A DNA stretch of 64,000 bases from Cupriavidus sp. (GTDB lineage Bacteria; Pseudomonadota; Gammaproteobacteria; Burkholderiales; Burkholderiaceae), in NCBI GenBank assembly GCA_031181345.1, contig JAPSLC010000006.1, positions 1 through 64,000 of the forward strand. Direction: 5' to 3'. Of the stretch, positions 8,413-17,183 are shown one piece after another (position 1 is the first letter of the stretch; each line of letters begins with the position of its first letter). The notes beneath the pieces are model-generated. The model was given only the letters and a program-made list of their open reading frames with translations. It had not been told where the DNA came from and did not search any database. The position numbers were made by a program, and so were the translations under genes.

Positions 8413-9237
8413 TCAGCGGCTGTTGGCCGACTGCACCATGCGCAGCCACCTGGCCGGCGGAATGCCGTAAGCCTTGGTGAAGTGCCGCGTCATGTGGCTC
8501 TGATCGGCAAAGCCGGCAGCGGCGGCGCATTCCGCCAGCGTGATGCCGGTCTGCATCAGCCGGCGCGCCGCCTCCAGGCGCCGCATCGTCAGGTAGTGAT
8601 AGGGGCTGGTGCCGTAGAACGTGCGGAAGTCGCGCGACAGGCTCCAACGGTCCCGGCCGCAGGCGGCCGCCAGTTCGTCCAGCGTGACGGTGCGATGCGA
8701 CGACGCATGCAGATAGTCGCGAGCCAACTGGGCCGCCCTGAAGTCGCAGGAGGGCCGCAGCGGTCTTGCCCCCGACGCGTCGTCGAGCGCGAGGGCAAGC
8801 TCCACCATGCCGTCGTCCTGTTCCAGCGGATCCAGCCGGGTACCGGGCTGCTGCAGCAGCGCGTGGGCAGCCGCGAACAAACGCGGATCGTCGGTGATGC
8901 CGCCTTCGATGAACGGCAGCGCCTTGCCGCCAAGCACCGCCTGGAATACCGCCGGCTCGACATAGAGCATCCGGTAGTGAAAGCCTTCTTCGGTGCCGGC
9001 CTGTCCGTCGTGCGGCTCGTCGGGATGCAGCACGATGGTCTTGCCCGGCAGGCTGGCGCGCAGGCTGCGCCGATACTGGAAGCACTGTACACCGGCCAGC
9101 GTACGGCCGATGGCATAGGTATCGTGCCGGTGCATCGCATAGGCGTTGCCGGCGAAGAAGGCCTCGATGCGTTCGACGCCTTGCGCGGGTTCGGCGCGAT
9201 GCACCCAATCGGAGCTCTCGGCACGGCGTGTTGTCAT
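8413..9237 (-). CDS. AraC-family transcriptional regulator
   Basis: A 274-residue regulator. The N-terminal half is a cupin-like sensor (FFAGNAYAMHRHDTYAIG...IVLHPDEPHDG) of the AraC_binding type, and the C-terminal 100 residues hold two helix-turn-helix motifs (VTLDELAAACGRDRWSLSRDF and ITLAECAAAAGFADQSHMTRHFTKAYG). It probably activates or represses the cupin gene just downstream and perhaps the divergent lyase gene across the 152-nt gap on the other side. The inducer is unknown. Confidence 0.9.
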   Translation of the reverse strand: MTTRRAESSDWVHRAEPAQGVERIEAFFAGNAYAMHRHDTYAIGRTLAGVQCFQYRRSLRASLPGKTIVLHPDEPHDGQAGTEEGFHYRMLYVEPAVFQAVLGGKALPFIEGGITDDPRLFAAAHALLQQPGTRLDPLEQDDGMVELALALDDASGARPLRPSCDFRAAQLARDYLHASSHRTVTLDELAAACGRDRWSLSRDFRTFYGTSPYHYLTMRRLEAARRLMQTGITLAECAAAAGFADQSHMTRHFTKAYGIPPARWLRMVQSANSR

Positions 9238-9389
9238 GACGGGGAAGGGCGTTTAGCGGCAATGAAACGTGACATTGTCTGCAGAATGTATAGCCTTGCG
9301 CGTGTGCCCGCAATCGGCTGTAATCCCGTGGCGCGTCTTATGCCGGCGTCGCCCAACAACAACCGAATAACGAGACAAGCGAACCAGCC

Positions 9390-10892
9390 GTGTTGAAAAC
9401 CCGAATTGGCATTCTCGCCCTGGCGATTTCCGCCCACGCTGTTCCCGCCTTTGCGCAATCCGCAGTGAATCGCGACGAGTTCTACTGGCTCGGCGAAATC
9501 AACAAGGCCACCACTGTCATCAATACCGATGAGGGGCTATTGGACAAGCAGCTCGCGCCGCGCATCGCATCGGGCATCGTCAAGGTGCTGGAAGACGGCA
9601 ATCGACCGGGCGGCAAGCGTCCGTCCACGGTGATCACCTTCGAGCCATTGCTGATCCAGGCCGCGGGCGTCGAGGTGACGCTGTTGCATGCGGGGCGCTC
9701 CAGCCAGGACATGCATGCGACGTACCGCGCCGCCATCCTGCGGGACCATCTGCTGAGCCTGGCCGACCAATTGAACAAGACCAGCCGATCGCTGGTGTCG
9801 CTGGCGGAGAAGCATGCCAATACCATCGTGCCGAATTACACCAACGGTGTGGCGGCGCAGCCGAACAGCCTGGGCCATTATCTGCTCGGGCATGCCGCGG
9901 GCCTGGAGCGCGACGCGCAGCGGATTCGCGAGGCCTATGCGCGCATCGACCGCTCGCCGATGGGGACCACGGTATTGAATGGCACCAGCTGGCCGCTGAA
10001 CCGCGCGCGGATGGCGGACTATCTCGGTTTTTCGGCGATCGTCGACAACGCCTACGATGCCGCGCAGATTTCCTCGACCGAACAGCCGGTAGAGGTCGGC
10101 GCGATCGTCACCAGCATTGCGCTGCATGCGGGCAACTTCATCGAGGACGTGATGACGCAGTATGCGCAATCGCGTCCGTGGATGCTGTTGCAGGAGGGCG
10201 GCAGCAATACCTATGTCTCCAGCGCAATGCCGCAGAAGCGCAATCCCGGCTTGCTGAACACGACGCGCCGGCACGCCTCGACCGCGGTCACACTGGCGAT
10301 GGGGCCGGTAATCCAGGCGCACAACATCACGCCAGGGATGGGCGACGCCAAGGAGGTGAAACCCAACAGCGAAATGGTGCAGAGCGCGATCCGCGTGCTG
10401 CAGGGCTGGGACAAGATCCTCAATGCGCTGGTGATCAGCCCCGAGCGGGCGCTGGAGGAACTGAACAGCGACTGGACCGCTTCGCAGGAACTGGCCGATG
10501 TGCTGATGCGCAAATACAAGCTGCCGTTCCGCGTGGGCCATCACTTCGCATCGGAAGTCGTCGATTACGCGAAAGCGAACAATATCCGGCCAAGCGAATT
10601 TCCGTATGCGCAGGCGCAGCGCATCTATGCCGAAGCGGTCAAGGGCCAGGGGCCGGCGCAGTTGCCGATGAGCGAAGCGGAATTCCGCGCCACGCTCGAT
10701 CCGGTGGCGATCGTTCGCCATCGTGCCACCGTTGGGGGCCCGCAGCCTGCCGAGATGGAGCGGATGCTGAAGGCGGCGAAACAGACGCTGGCGCAACAGG
10801 ATGCGTGGATCAAGGAAAAGCGAGGCCGGATCGATGCGTCGCTGGCGCGGCTGGATCGGGATTTCAGCAAGCTGGCCAGGGCCGGCAATTGA
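9390..10892 (+). CDS. Exported argininosuccinate-lyase-like protein (fumarase/ASL superfamily)
   Basis: A 500-residue lyase-fold protein with an N-terminal signal peptide (MLKTRIGILALAISAHAVPA-FAQ), so predicted periplasmic, which is unusual for this superfamily. Argininosuccinate-lyase motifs are recognisable: LHAGRSSQD in place of hTGRSRND, AAQPNSLGHYLLGHAAGLERD in place of RAQPVTFGHHLL, GTSWPLNRARMADYLGF, and the mobile loop VSSAMPQKRNPG with its catalytic Ser. The His of the YTHLQ motif is Asn152 (YTNGV), so the reaction may not be argininosuccinate cleavage. A GTG start at 9390 (or TTG 9393) precedes the signal peptide. It is divergent from the AraC gene. Substrate unknown. Confidence 0.8.
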   Translation: MLKTRIGILALAISAHAVPAFAQSAVNRDEFYWLGEINKATTVINTDEGLLDKQLAPRIASGIVKVLEDGNRPGGKRPSTVITFEPLLIQAAGVEVTLLHAGRSSQDMHATYRAAILRDHLLSLADQLNKTSRSLVSLAEKHANTIVPNYTNGVAAQPNSLGHYLLGHAAGLERDAQRIREAYARIDRSPMGTTVLNGTSWPLNRARMADYLGFSAIVDNAYDAAQISSTEQPVEVGAIVTSIALHAGNFIEDVMTQYAQSRPWMLLQEGGSNTYVSSAMPQKRNPGLLNTTRRHASTAVTLAMGPVIQAHNITPGMGDAKEVKPNSEMVQSAIRVLQGWDKILNALVISPERALEELNSDWTASQELADVLMRKYKLPFRVGHHFASEVVDYAKANNIRPSEFPYAQAQRIYAEAVKGQGPAQLPMSEAEFRATLDPVAIVRHRATVGGPQPAEMERMLKAAKQTLAQQDAWIKEKRGRIDASLARLDRDFSKLARAGN

Positions 10893-10906
10893 TCCGCGGC
10901 GCGCGC

Positions 10907-11779
10907 TCAGTCCTGTGAAATCCGGTCGATCAGCCGCTGCGCGTCGAATGGCGCTTTCACCTTCTGGTCGTTATCGAAATAGCAGTAGACATCGCGCCGC
11001 GCCGCCTTGCGCGCCTTGATCGGCGAAATGCGTTTGGCGTCGTCGGGCTCGCCGCCGGCGCCCCATGCGCTCAAGCGATCGGCCCAGCGATCGAGTGCGG
11101 GGTCCGAATAGGCGCCGCCATACAAGGTCTCGGTGCCGTGCAGCCGCAGATAGACGAAATCTGCAGTCACGTCCTCGACGTAGGGCCAGTCGGCCACCGC
11201 ATCGGAGACCACCAGCGCGACACGATGCTTGCGCAGCAACGCGGGGAATTCGGGCGTGCAGAAGCTGGCGTGACGGATCTCGATGGCGTGGCGCAGGCGA
11301 CGTTTGCGCGTCGCCTCGAACCAGGGCTGCTTGACGCGGCCGTCATGCTGGCTGGCCAATTCCCTCGCTTCGTCGGTGGTGCGGGGCAGCATCGCCAGGA
11401 AGCGTTCGAGCCGTTCGGGCTTGAAGCTGAAATTCGGTGGGAACTGCCACAGGAAGGGGCCCAGCTTTTCCTGCAACGCCAGCACCCCGCTGGCAAAGAA
11501 ATTCGCCATTGCCGGGCGCGCCTTTTCGTCGCGGAAGCGCAGCATGTGGGTCAGATAGCGTGGCCCCTTGACGGCGAAGACAAAGCCGGGCGGCGTGGCT
11601 TCGTACCAGGCGCGGTAGCTGCCGATGGTCTGCAGCGAATAGTGCGAGCCGTTGATCTCGATCGTATCGACGGCGCGCGCGGCGAATTCGAGTTCGCGCG
11701 CCTGGGCCAGTCCCTTCGGATAGAAGACGCCACGCCAGCCCTCGTAGCGCCATCCCGAGATGCCGATTCGGATAGTCAT
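10907..11779 (-). CDS. DUF72 family protein (YecE-like)
   Basis: A 290-residue DUF72 protein with a TIM-barrel-like fold and uncharacterised function. Family motifs are present: GISGWRYEGWRGVFYP near the N-terminus, EINGSHYSLQ, VKGPRYLTH, LGPFLWQFPPNF, and YLRLHGTETLYGG near the C-terminus, ending with the VYCYFDND strand. ATG 11779 was chosen because the family begins at MTIRIGISGW; longer in-frame starts only add Arg-rich sequence. It is convergent with the exported lyase gene, 14 nt apart. Confidence 0.88.
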   Translation of the reverse strand: MTIRIGISGWRYEGWRGVFYPKGLAQARELEFAARAVDTIEINGSHYSLQTIGSYRAWYEATPPGFVFAVKGPRYLTHMLRFRDEKARPAMANFFASGVLALQEKLGPFLWQFPPNFSFKPERLERFLAMLPRTTDEARELASQHDGRVKQPWFEATRKRRLRHAIEIRHASFCTPEFPALLRKHRVALVVSDAVADWPYVEDVTADFVYLRLHGTETLYGGAYSDPALDRWADRLSAWGAGGEPDDAKRISPIKARKAARRDVYCYFDNDQKVKAPFDAQRLIDRISQD

Positions 11780-12021
11780 CGGATTGCGCCGGCGACGGGC
11801 CTTTCGCATTGGATCGCGCGGATGGCTTCGCCAGGCGACGAATGATCGATATGGCCGATCATACGTCGAACGTGGGTGAATAACAGGTGCTGCGGCATCC
11901 ACGGTGCACGTAGGAACCGGCCTACGCCAGTCTCCGCTGCCCACCGATCCCTGCCGCGCGGCATGGCCCCTACATTGCACTTAAGCCGCAGCCGATCGCG
12001 GCAATTGCCAGGAGCTGGGTT

Positions 12022-12192
12022 ATGTCGTTTGCGCTATTCCTGATTGGACTGCTGATCCTCGTCGGCGGCATTGCATGGGGCCTGATCACGGCCGGCGTGC
12101 CGGAAACCTACGTCGCCATCGCCTGTGTGATCGTGCTGGGCCTTGGCATCATGGGCGCGGTATCGCGTACCCGTACCAAGGACCCGTCATAA
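12022..12192 (+). CDS. Tiny membrane protein (56 residues)
   Basis: A short open frame with two hydrophobic segments, residues about 2-24 (SFALFLIGLLILVGGIAWGL) and 30-48 (AIACVIVLGLGIMGAV), separated by a short polar turn and ending in basic RTRTKDPS. ATG 12022 has AGGAG 7 nt upstream, a near-ideal ribosome-binding site, which is the main reason for calling it. Probable inner-membrane hairpin protein of unknown role. It is convergent with the EamA gene, 5 nt apart. Confidence 0.7.
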   Translation: MSFALFLIGLLILVGGIAWGLITAGVPETYVAIACVIVLGLGIMGAVSRTRTKDPS

Positions 12193-12197
12193 AGGCG

Positions 12198-13121
12198 TCA
12201 AGCGCGCGGCGATTCGGGCGATTCGGAGGACTGGGGTGAAAGGGGCGACTGCCGCAGCGGTTGCCCCGCCGTCCGGACCGCCGCCGCGCGCTGGCTCAAC
12301 CACATGCTGGCCAGCACCAGCACCATGCCCGCCAACTGCGGCGCACTGAGCCACTGATCGAGCAAGCCCCATCCGAGCAGCACCGCGCTCAGCGGGCTGA
12401 GAAAGCCCAACGACGCCACCACCGACGGCTCGAGCCGGGCGATGCCGCGAAACCACAGCACGTAGGTCAGCGCGGCGCCGATCAATCCCAGATAGAGAAA
12501 GCCGAGCACATTGGCCTGCGTCAGCTGGCCCAGCGGCGGTTCGACCCACAGCGCCACCGGCAGCAGCAGGATGCCGCCCGCCACCAGTTGCCATGCGGTG
12601 AAGGTCAGCGCGGACACGGGCGGCTGCCAGCGGCGCGTCAATACCGTGCCGAGCGCCATCGAGGCGGCACCCAGCAGGCCGGCGGCCACGCCGGTGGCGT
12701 CCAGCGCGGCCTTCGGCGTCAGCACCAGCAGCGCCACGCCGACCATGCCGCCGATCGCGGCGATCACGGCCACCGGCCGGATCGCGCTGCCGAGCAGCAG
12801 CCGGGAAAACAGGATCACGATCAGCGGCTGCACGGCGCCCAGCGTCGCCGCCACGCCGCCCGGCAAGCGGTAGGCGGCTACAAACAGCATCGCCCAGAAC
12901 ACCGAGAAGTTCAGCGCGCCGAGCACGAATACGCGTAGCCACCAGCCGCGCTGCGGTAATCGGCGGACCCACAGCAACAGCAGCAGGCCGGCGGGAAGGG
13001 CACGCAGCATCGCCACCGTCAGCGGATAACCGTCGGGCAGCAGGCCGGTGGTGACGACGTAGGTGCTGCCCCAGATCGCCGGGGCCAGGCCCGTCAGCAG
13101 CAGGTCGGTGGCGCGGTTCAT
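12198..13121 (-). CDS. EamA/DMT-family transporter
   Basis: A 307-residue drug/metabolite-transporter protein with ten predicted membrane helices in two EamA repeats (first from LLLTGLAPAIWGSTYVV, second from AAGLLGAASMALGTVLTRRW). It probably exports a small metabolite or amino acid across the inner membrane. The C-terminal tail is a Ser/Pro-rich low-complexity stretch (SPLSPQSSESPESPRA). Its start is 10 nt from the end of the nitroreductase gene on the same strand, so the two form a likely operon facing away from the LysR gene. Confidence 0.88.
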   Translation of the reverse strand: MNRATDLLLTGLAPAIWGSTYVVTTGLLPDGYPLTVAMLRALPAGLLLLLWVRRLPQRGWWLRVFVLGALNFSVFWAMLFVAAYRLPGGVAATLGAVQPLIVILFSRLLLGSAIRPVAVIAAIGGMVGVALLVLTPKAALDATGVAAGLLGAASMALGTVLTRRWQPPVSALTFTAWQLVAGGILLLPVALWVEPPLGQLTQANVLGFLYLGLIGAALTYVLWFRGIARLEPSVVASLGFLSPLSAVLLGWGLLDQWLSAPQLAGMVLVLASMWLSQRAAAVRTAGQPLRQSPLSPQSSESPESPRA

Positions 13122-13131
13122 GGTGCTTGCC

Positions 13132-13749
13132 TCAGGCGAAAACGAGCACTTCGGCCAGCGGCCGACGGGGTTTCTGCGACCAGTTGCCCGGCGCGGCATG
13201 GCCGACCGCCACCAGAATGGCCGGCACCTCGTCGGGCTGCAGCGCGAATTCGCGTGCCACGCCCTGCGGATCGAATCCGGTCATCGGCCCGGTCGCCAGC
13301 CCCATCCCTTGCGCGGCCAGCATCAACGTCGCGGCGCCCAGCGAGGCGGTGCGAATCGCTTCGTCACGCCGGCTCTGCGGCTGCTCCAGATACTGGCCGC
13401 GCGCCGCATCGACCCAGGTCTGCACCATGCCGGCGGGCATCAGTCCTGCCTCGACCGACGGTTGCAGGCGCTGCGCCAGCGTGGCTGGATCGGCCAGCAC
13501 GCCGCACACGATAAAGACGACTGCAGCATCGGTGACCTTGGGCTGGTTCCACGCGACAGCGCGCAGCCGCGCCTTGGCTTCGGCGGTCCGGACGGCGATA
13601 AAGCGCCAGTTCTGCAGGTTGTAGGCGGTGGGGGCGCGCGTCGCCAAGGCGGTCAGCGCTTCGATCTGCGCGTCGGACAGGGGACGCGCGGCGTCGAAGA
13701 AATTGGCGGAGATGCGTTGCTCGATGGCGTCGATGACGGGATGGTTCAT
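13132..13749 (-). CDS. Nitroreductase-family FMN oxidoreductase
   Basis: A 205-residue nitroreductase-fold flavoprotein, typically an FMN-dependent NAD(P)H oxidoreductase acting on nitroaromatics or quinones. The FMN-binding N-terminal motif is visible (ATRAPTAYNLQNWRFIAV), and ATLMLAAQGMGLATGPMTGFDP is the characteristic helix and flavin-contact region. It is the first gene of a two-gene unit with the EamA transporter and divergent from a LysR regulator that probably controls both. Substrate not identifiable. Confidence 0.88.
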   Translation of the reverse strand: MNHPVIDAIEQRISANFFDAARPLSDAQIEALTALATRAPTAYNLQNWRFIAVRTAEAKARLRAVAWNQPKVTDAAVVFIVCGVLADPATLAQRLQPSVEAGLMPAGMVQTWVDAARGQYLEQPQSRRDEAIRTASLGAATLMLAAQGMGLATGPMTGFDPQGVAREFALQPDEVPAILVAVGHAAPGNWSQKPRRPLAEVLVFA

Positions 13750-13824
13750 GGTCGTTCCGGCTGCGAATGAGGTCGTTTGATGGCGTTGTATCGAGATCCG
13801 TGCAACCGCCCTTTTTAAGGACGT

Positions 13825-13920
13825 TTATTCACGCTCCAAGATTAATGGTCATCCTCGCGCGTTGAAATATGCGATATGCTCACCACAATCTTTACTGCTG
13901 GTGAATAATCGGGTGAATCA
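13825..13920. promoter_or_regulatory. LysR/nitroreductase divergent control region
   Basis: The 174-nt divergent gap contains TTATTCAC (13825-13832) and its exact complement GTGAATAA (13901-13908), a further GTGAATCA 12 bp on (13913-13920), and TCACCA...TGGTGA arms (13880-13885, 13899-13904). These repeats next to the LysR start are a plausible LysR binding region for both promoters. Confidence 0.45.
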
Positions 13921-13923
13921 ACC

Positions 13924-14820
13924 GTGGACCATCTGACGGCGCTGCGCGTATTTCGGGAAGTCGTCGAGCGCAACAGCTTTGCCGCGGCGGCGCGGCGGCT
14001 TTGCCTGTCTCCGGCGGCCGTCAGCAAGAACATTGGCGAGCTGGAAGCGCATCTGTCCACGCGGCTGCTCAATCGCACCACGCGGCGGCTCAGCCTGACC
14101 GAGGCGGGCCAGCAGTACTACACGCAGATCGCGCAGATTCTCGACGACCTCGACGAGGCTGATCGCGCGCTGGGCCCGATGCAGAGCGAGCCGACCGGCA
14201 CGCTGCGCGTCAGCGCCCCGATGTCGCTGACATTGACGCTATTGGCCGATGCGATTCCGCAGTTCCTGTGCCGCTATCCGCAGCTGTCGCTGGATCTGCG
14301 CCTGGACGATCGCCGCGTCGATCTGGTCAAGGAAGGTTTCGACGTCGCCATTCGCGGCAGCGACAAGCTCGAAGATTCAAGCCTGGTTGCGCGCAAGCTG
14401 ATGTCGATGGCGCACGTGCTGTGCGCCGCGCCGGCGTATTTCTCGCGCCATGGCGTGCCGGATTCTCCCGAAGCCCTGCGCCAGCACGAATGCGTGCAAT
14501 TCAGTTTGTCCGGGCACGCGAAGCTATGGAGCTTTCGCAAGCATGGCGCGCAGGGGGATATCGAAGTCGATGTGCCGATCGATGGCCGTTACAAGGTCAC
14601 GTCCAGCCTCGCGGTGCGCGAGGCGCTGCTGGCGGGCTTCGGCATCAGCCTGATTCCGCTGATCTATGTCCGCGAGGACATCGAGCAGGGGCGTCTGGTG
14701 ACCGTATTGGACGAGTGGTCCAGCGTCGAGACGCATGTCTATGCGGTCTATCCGTCCCGCCGGTATCTGAATTCGAAGGTCCGCGCATTCGTCGATTTCC
14801 TGATCGAGACGCTGGCCTGA
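13924..14820 (+). CDS. LysR-family transcriptional regulator
   Basis: A 298-residue regulator. The N-terminal winged helix (HLTALRVFREVVERNSFAAAARRLCLSPAAVSKNIGELEAHLSTRLLNRTTRRLSLTEAG) is followed by a periplasmic-binding-like effector domain (about 90-295), closest in style to the DsdC/CrgA-like group that often controls adjacent oxidoreductases. The start is GTG 13924. It is divergent from the nitroreductase/EamA unit, its probable target. The effector is unknown. Confidence 0.9.
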   Translation: MDHLTALRVFREVVERNSFAAAARRLCLSPAAVSKNIGELEAHLSTRLLNRTTRRLSLTEAGQQYYTQIAQILDDLDEADRALGPMQSEPTGTLRVSAPMSLTLTLLADAIPQFLCRYPQLSLDLRLDDRRVDLVKEGFDVAIRGSDKLEDSSLVARKLMSMAHVLCAAPAYFSRHGVPDSPEALRQHECVQFSLSGHAKLWSFRKHGAQGDIEVDVPIDGRYKVTSSLAVREALLAGFGISLIPLIYVREDIEQGRLVTVLDEWSSVETHVYAVYPSRRYLNSKVRAFVDFLIETLA

Positions 14821-14837
14821 ATGGTTCGTCACTGGTT

Positions 14838-15224
14838 TCAGGGCTGGCGCGCGTAGCTGACGGTCAGCATTTCCCATTGATGGCCGTCGGGCTCGTTCCA
14901 GTAGACGATGCGCCCGCCTTGCCAGCTGTCGACCGCATGATCGACCGGGCCGCGGACCTTGCTGCGGTACGCAATGCCGGCCGCCTGGATACGCTGCAGG
15001 ATGCGGTCGAATTCGTCTTCGCCGACCCGAAAGCAATAGTGGATGCGCGGGAACGGCTCGCTCCATTGATCGAAATCCAGCGTCAATCCATCGTTCAGAT
15101 AAACCGGGCAGAACGGCCCGATGCCGGTTTCCGACCACGGCACGCCCAGCAGTTCAGCCAATTGCTTCGCCGCGGCGATCTTGTCGCGCGCGGGCACCAT
15201 CAGGTGGTCCAGTTCGATCGTCAT
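14838..15224 (-). CDS. VOC-family (glyoxalase/dioxygenase-fold) protein
   Basis: A 128-residue vicinal-oxygen-chelate protein with the paired beta-alpha-beta-beta-beta layout: IELDHLMVPARDKIAAAKQLAELLG at the start and GRIVYWNEPDGHQWEMLTVSYA at the end. The metal ligand positions His (LDHLMV) and Glu (QWEMLT) are present. It is convergent with the LysR gene, 17 nt apart. The start at 15224 fits the domain border; the longer frame adds a non-homologous extension. Reaction unknown. Confidence 0.82.
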   Translation of the reverse strand: MTIELDHLMVPARDKIAAAKQLAELLGVPWSETGIGPFCPVYLNDGLTLDFDQWSEPFPRIHYCFRVGEDEFDRILQRIQAAGIAYRSKVRGPVDHAVDSWQGGRIVYWNEPDGHQWEMLTVSYARQP

Positions 15225-15374
15225 CGTGATCTCCCAGCCGATACGGGCGCGACGGCCCCGCATCGGGCCTTCGAGCCTTAACCTGCGTTCAAGGCAGCCA
15301 TGCCGTCCGGAGAGGACAAGCCGTCCTAGACTGGCTTCGTCCTGTCCGACCCACACAAAAAAAGGCTGCGCCCC

Positions 15375-16385
15375 ATGATCCGTCTTCTTTCCTTGCGCCG
15401 GCTTTGCGCCTGCCTGGCGCTGACCGTCGTCACGCCGCTGGCGATCGCGCAGTCCGCTTCGTCCGCATCGTCATCGAGCGGTGCGTACCCCGAACGCCCG
15501 ATCCGGATGCTGCTCGGACAGGCCGCCGGCGGCGCGGTCGACACCATCGCCCGCATGCTGGCCGAGCGCCTCGGCGCCACGCTGCGGCAGCCGGTGGTGG
15601 TGGAGAACCGGCCCGGCGCCGGCGCCATGATTGCGGCGGAAGCGGTGGCACGCGCGCCAGCGGATGGCTACACGCTGGCGCTGCTGGACGAAGGCGCGCT
15701 GACCGTCAATCCAGTGCTGCAGAAGAAAATCGCCTACGACGTCCTCAAGGATTTTAGTTATCTCGGCACCGTCGCGCGCATCCCTCTTGTGATGGTGGCG
15801 CATCCCTCGCTGAACGTGGCGACGCCAGACGAATTGACGCGCTACAGCAAGGCGCATCCGTCGGCATTGAGCTACGCATCGGCGGGCGTCGGCAGCCCGC
15901 CGCATCTGGCCTTCGAAGCCTACAAGCAACAGTCGGGCGCGATCGTTGCGCATCTGCCCTATCGCGGCGGCGCGCCGGCCCTGGCCGATGTGGTGGCCGG
16001 CCACGTGCATCTGACCTTTATCGACACCAATCTGGGCAGCCAGTATGCGAAGACCGGCCGCGTGAGGCCGATTGCGGTGTCGACGCGACAGCGCAGCCCC
16101 TTGCTGCCGGCCGTGCCGACCTTCGAGGAGGCAGGCCTGAAGGGCTTCGAATTCGCGCCGTGGGTCGGGCTGGTGGGGCCGGCTGGCTTGCCGGCCCCCG
16201 TCGTCGAGCGCATTACCCAGGCGCTGCAGACGGTGCTGGCGGACCGCGACTTGCTGGCGCGCGTGCGAGGCAGCGGCTTCGAGCCCTTCGCCACCGGCAG
16301 CACCGCGTTCGCGGCGCTGATCCGGCAGGACCTCGAGGCCCGCCGCACGCTGATCCGCGAGCGCAATATCCGGCTCGAGAACTGA
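15375..16385 (+). CDS. Tripartite tricarboxylate transporter receptor (TctC/Bug family)
   Basis: A 336-residue periplasmic solute receptor. An N-terminal signal peptide (LCACLALTVVTPLAIAQ) is followed by the Bug-family signatures YPERPIRMLLGQAAGGAVDTIARM, VVVENRPGAGAMIAAEAVARAPADGYTL and VPTFEEAGLKGFE. Most Bug receptors in this bacterial group are orphans without adjacent TctAB, and none is here. It precedes a class II aldolase gene by 48 nt on the same strand, so the ligand may be a carboxylic or sugar acid used by that aldolase; this is inference. Confidence 0.92.
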   Translation: MIRLLSLRRLCACLALTVVTPLAIAQSASSASSSSGAYPERPIRMLLGQAAGGAVDTIARMLAERLGATLRQPVVVENRPGAGAMIAAEAVARAPADGYTLALLDEGALTVNPVLQKKIAYDVLKDFSYLGTVARIPLVMVAHPSLNVATPDELTRYSKAHPSALSYASAGVGSPPHLAFEAYKQQSGAIVAHLPYRGGAPALADVVAGHVHLTFIDTNLGSQYAKTGRVRPIAVSTRQRSPLLPAVPTFEEAGLKGFEFAPWVGLVGPAGLPAPVVERITQALQTVLADRDLLARVRGSGFEPFATGSTAFAALIRQDLEARRTLIRERNIRLEN

Positions 16386-16433
16386 GCCGCCGCCGCACCC
16401 GCCCACCGCTGAACCCCCTTATCGCTTGCTGCC

Positions 16434-17168
16434 ATGACCAAGACCCTGTTGCTCGATGCCGTTCCTGGCGCCAACGCCGGCGCCGATCTCGATACCTTCG
16501 TCGATGCCTGCCTGATCCTTGCGGCCCAAGGCCATGCCGCGGGGCTGGCCGGACAGATCACGATGCGCGATGCCGAATCGGGCGGCATGGTGACGCTTGC
16601 GCTCGGCACGGGCATGGAAGAGGCCAGCCCCGCCCATGTGCTGCGCGTCGATGCCGAACTGAACACGCTGCAGGGCAAGGGCAGGGCCAACCCCGGTGTG
16701 CGCTTCCATAGCTGGATCTATCGCCATCATCCGCAGGTGAAGGCGATCGTGCATACGCACCCGCCGGCGTTGTCGGCGCTGTCGATGCTCGGCATCCCGA
16801 TGCCGGTGGCGCATATGGATGCGGCGATGTTCCACGACGATTGCGGCTTCCTGGCGCACTGGCCCGGCGTGCCGACCGGCGATGACGAAGGCGAGCTGAT
16901 CTCGGGCGCGCTGGCGGGCCGGCGTACCGCCTTCCTGGTCAATCACGGCGCGGTCTGCACCGGTGCGACCTTGCAGGAAGCGGTCTACCTCAACGTCTTC
17001 GCCGAGCGCAATGCCCGCATGTGCCTGGACGCGCTGGCAGTGGGGGCGCTGCACCCGGTCGATCCGGAGGCCGCGCGCGAGGCGCATGATTTTCTGCTGC
17101 AACCGGCAATCGTCGACGCCACCTTTGCTTACTGGGCGCGCCAGGCCAAGGCGACGCTGCGTCGCTGA
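16434..17168 (+). CDS. Class II aldolase/adducin-family protein
   Basis: A 244-residue cytoplasmic zinc-dependent aldolase-fold protein. The metal site is readable: AIVHTHPPALSALS (His-x-His) and LVNHGAVCTG (third His). Family members cleave or epimerise sugar phosphates or act as decarboxylases. It is likely co-transcribed with the upstream TctC receptor and sits against a convergent LysR gene, which could be its regulator. The exact substrate cannot be read from the sequence. Confidence 0.88.
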   Translation: MTKTLLLDAVPGANAGADLDTFVDACLILAAQGHAAGLAGQITMRDAESGGMVTLALGTGMEEASPAHVLRVDAELNTLQGKGRANPGVRFHSWIYRHHPQVKAIVHTHPPALSALSMLGIPMPVAHMDAAMFHDDCGFLAHWPGVPTGDDEGELISGALAGRRTAFLVNHGAVCTGATLQEAVYLNVFAERNARMCLDALAVGALHPVDPEAAREAHDFLLQPAIVDATFAYWARQAKATLRR

Positions 17169-17183
17169 TCCACGGGCGGCGCG

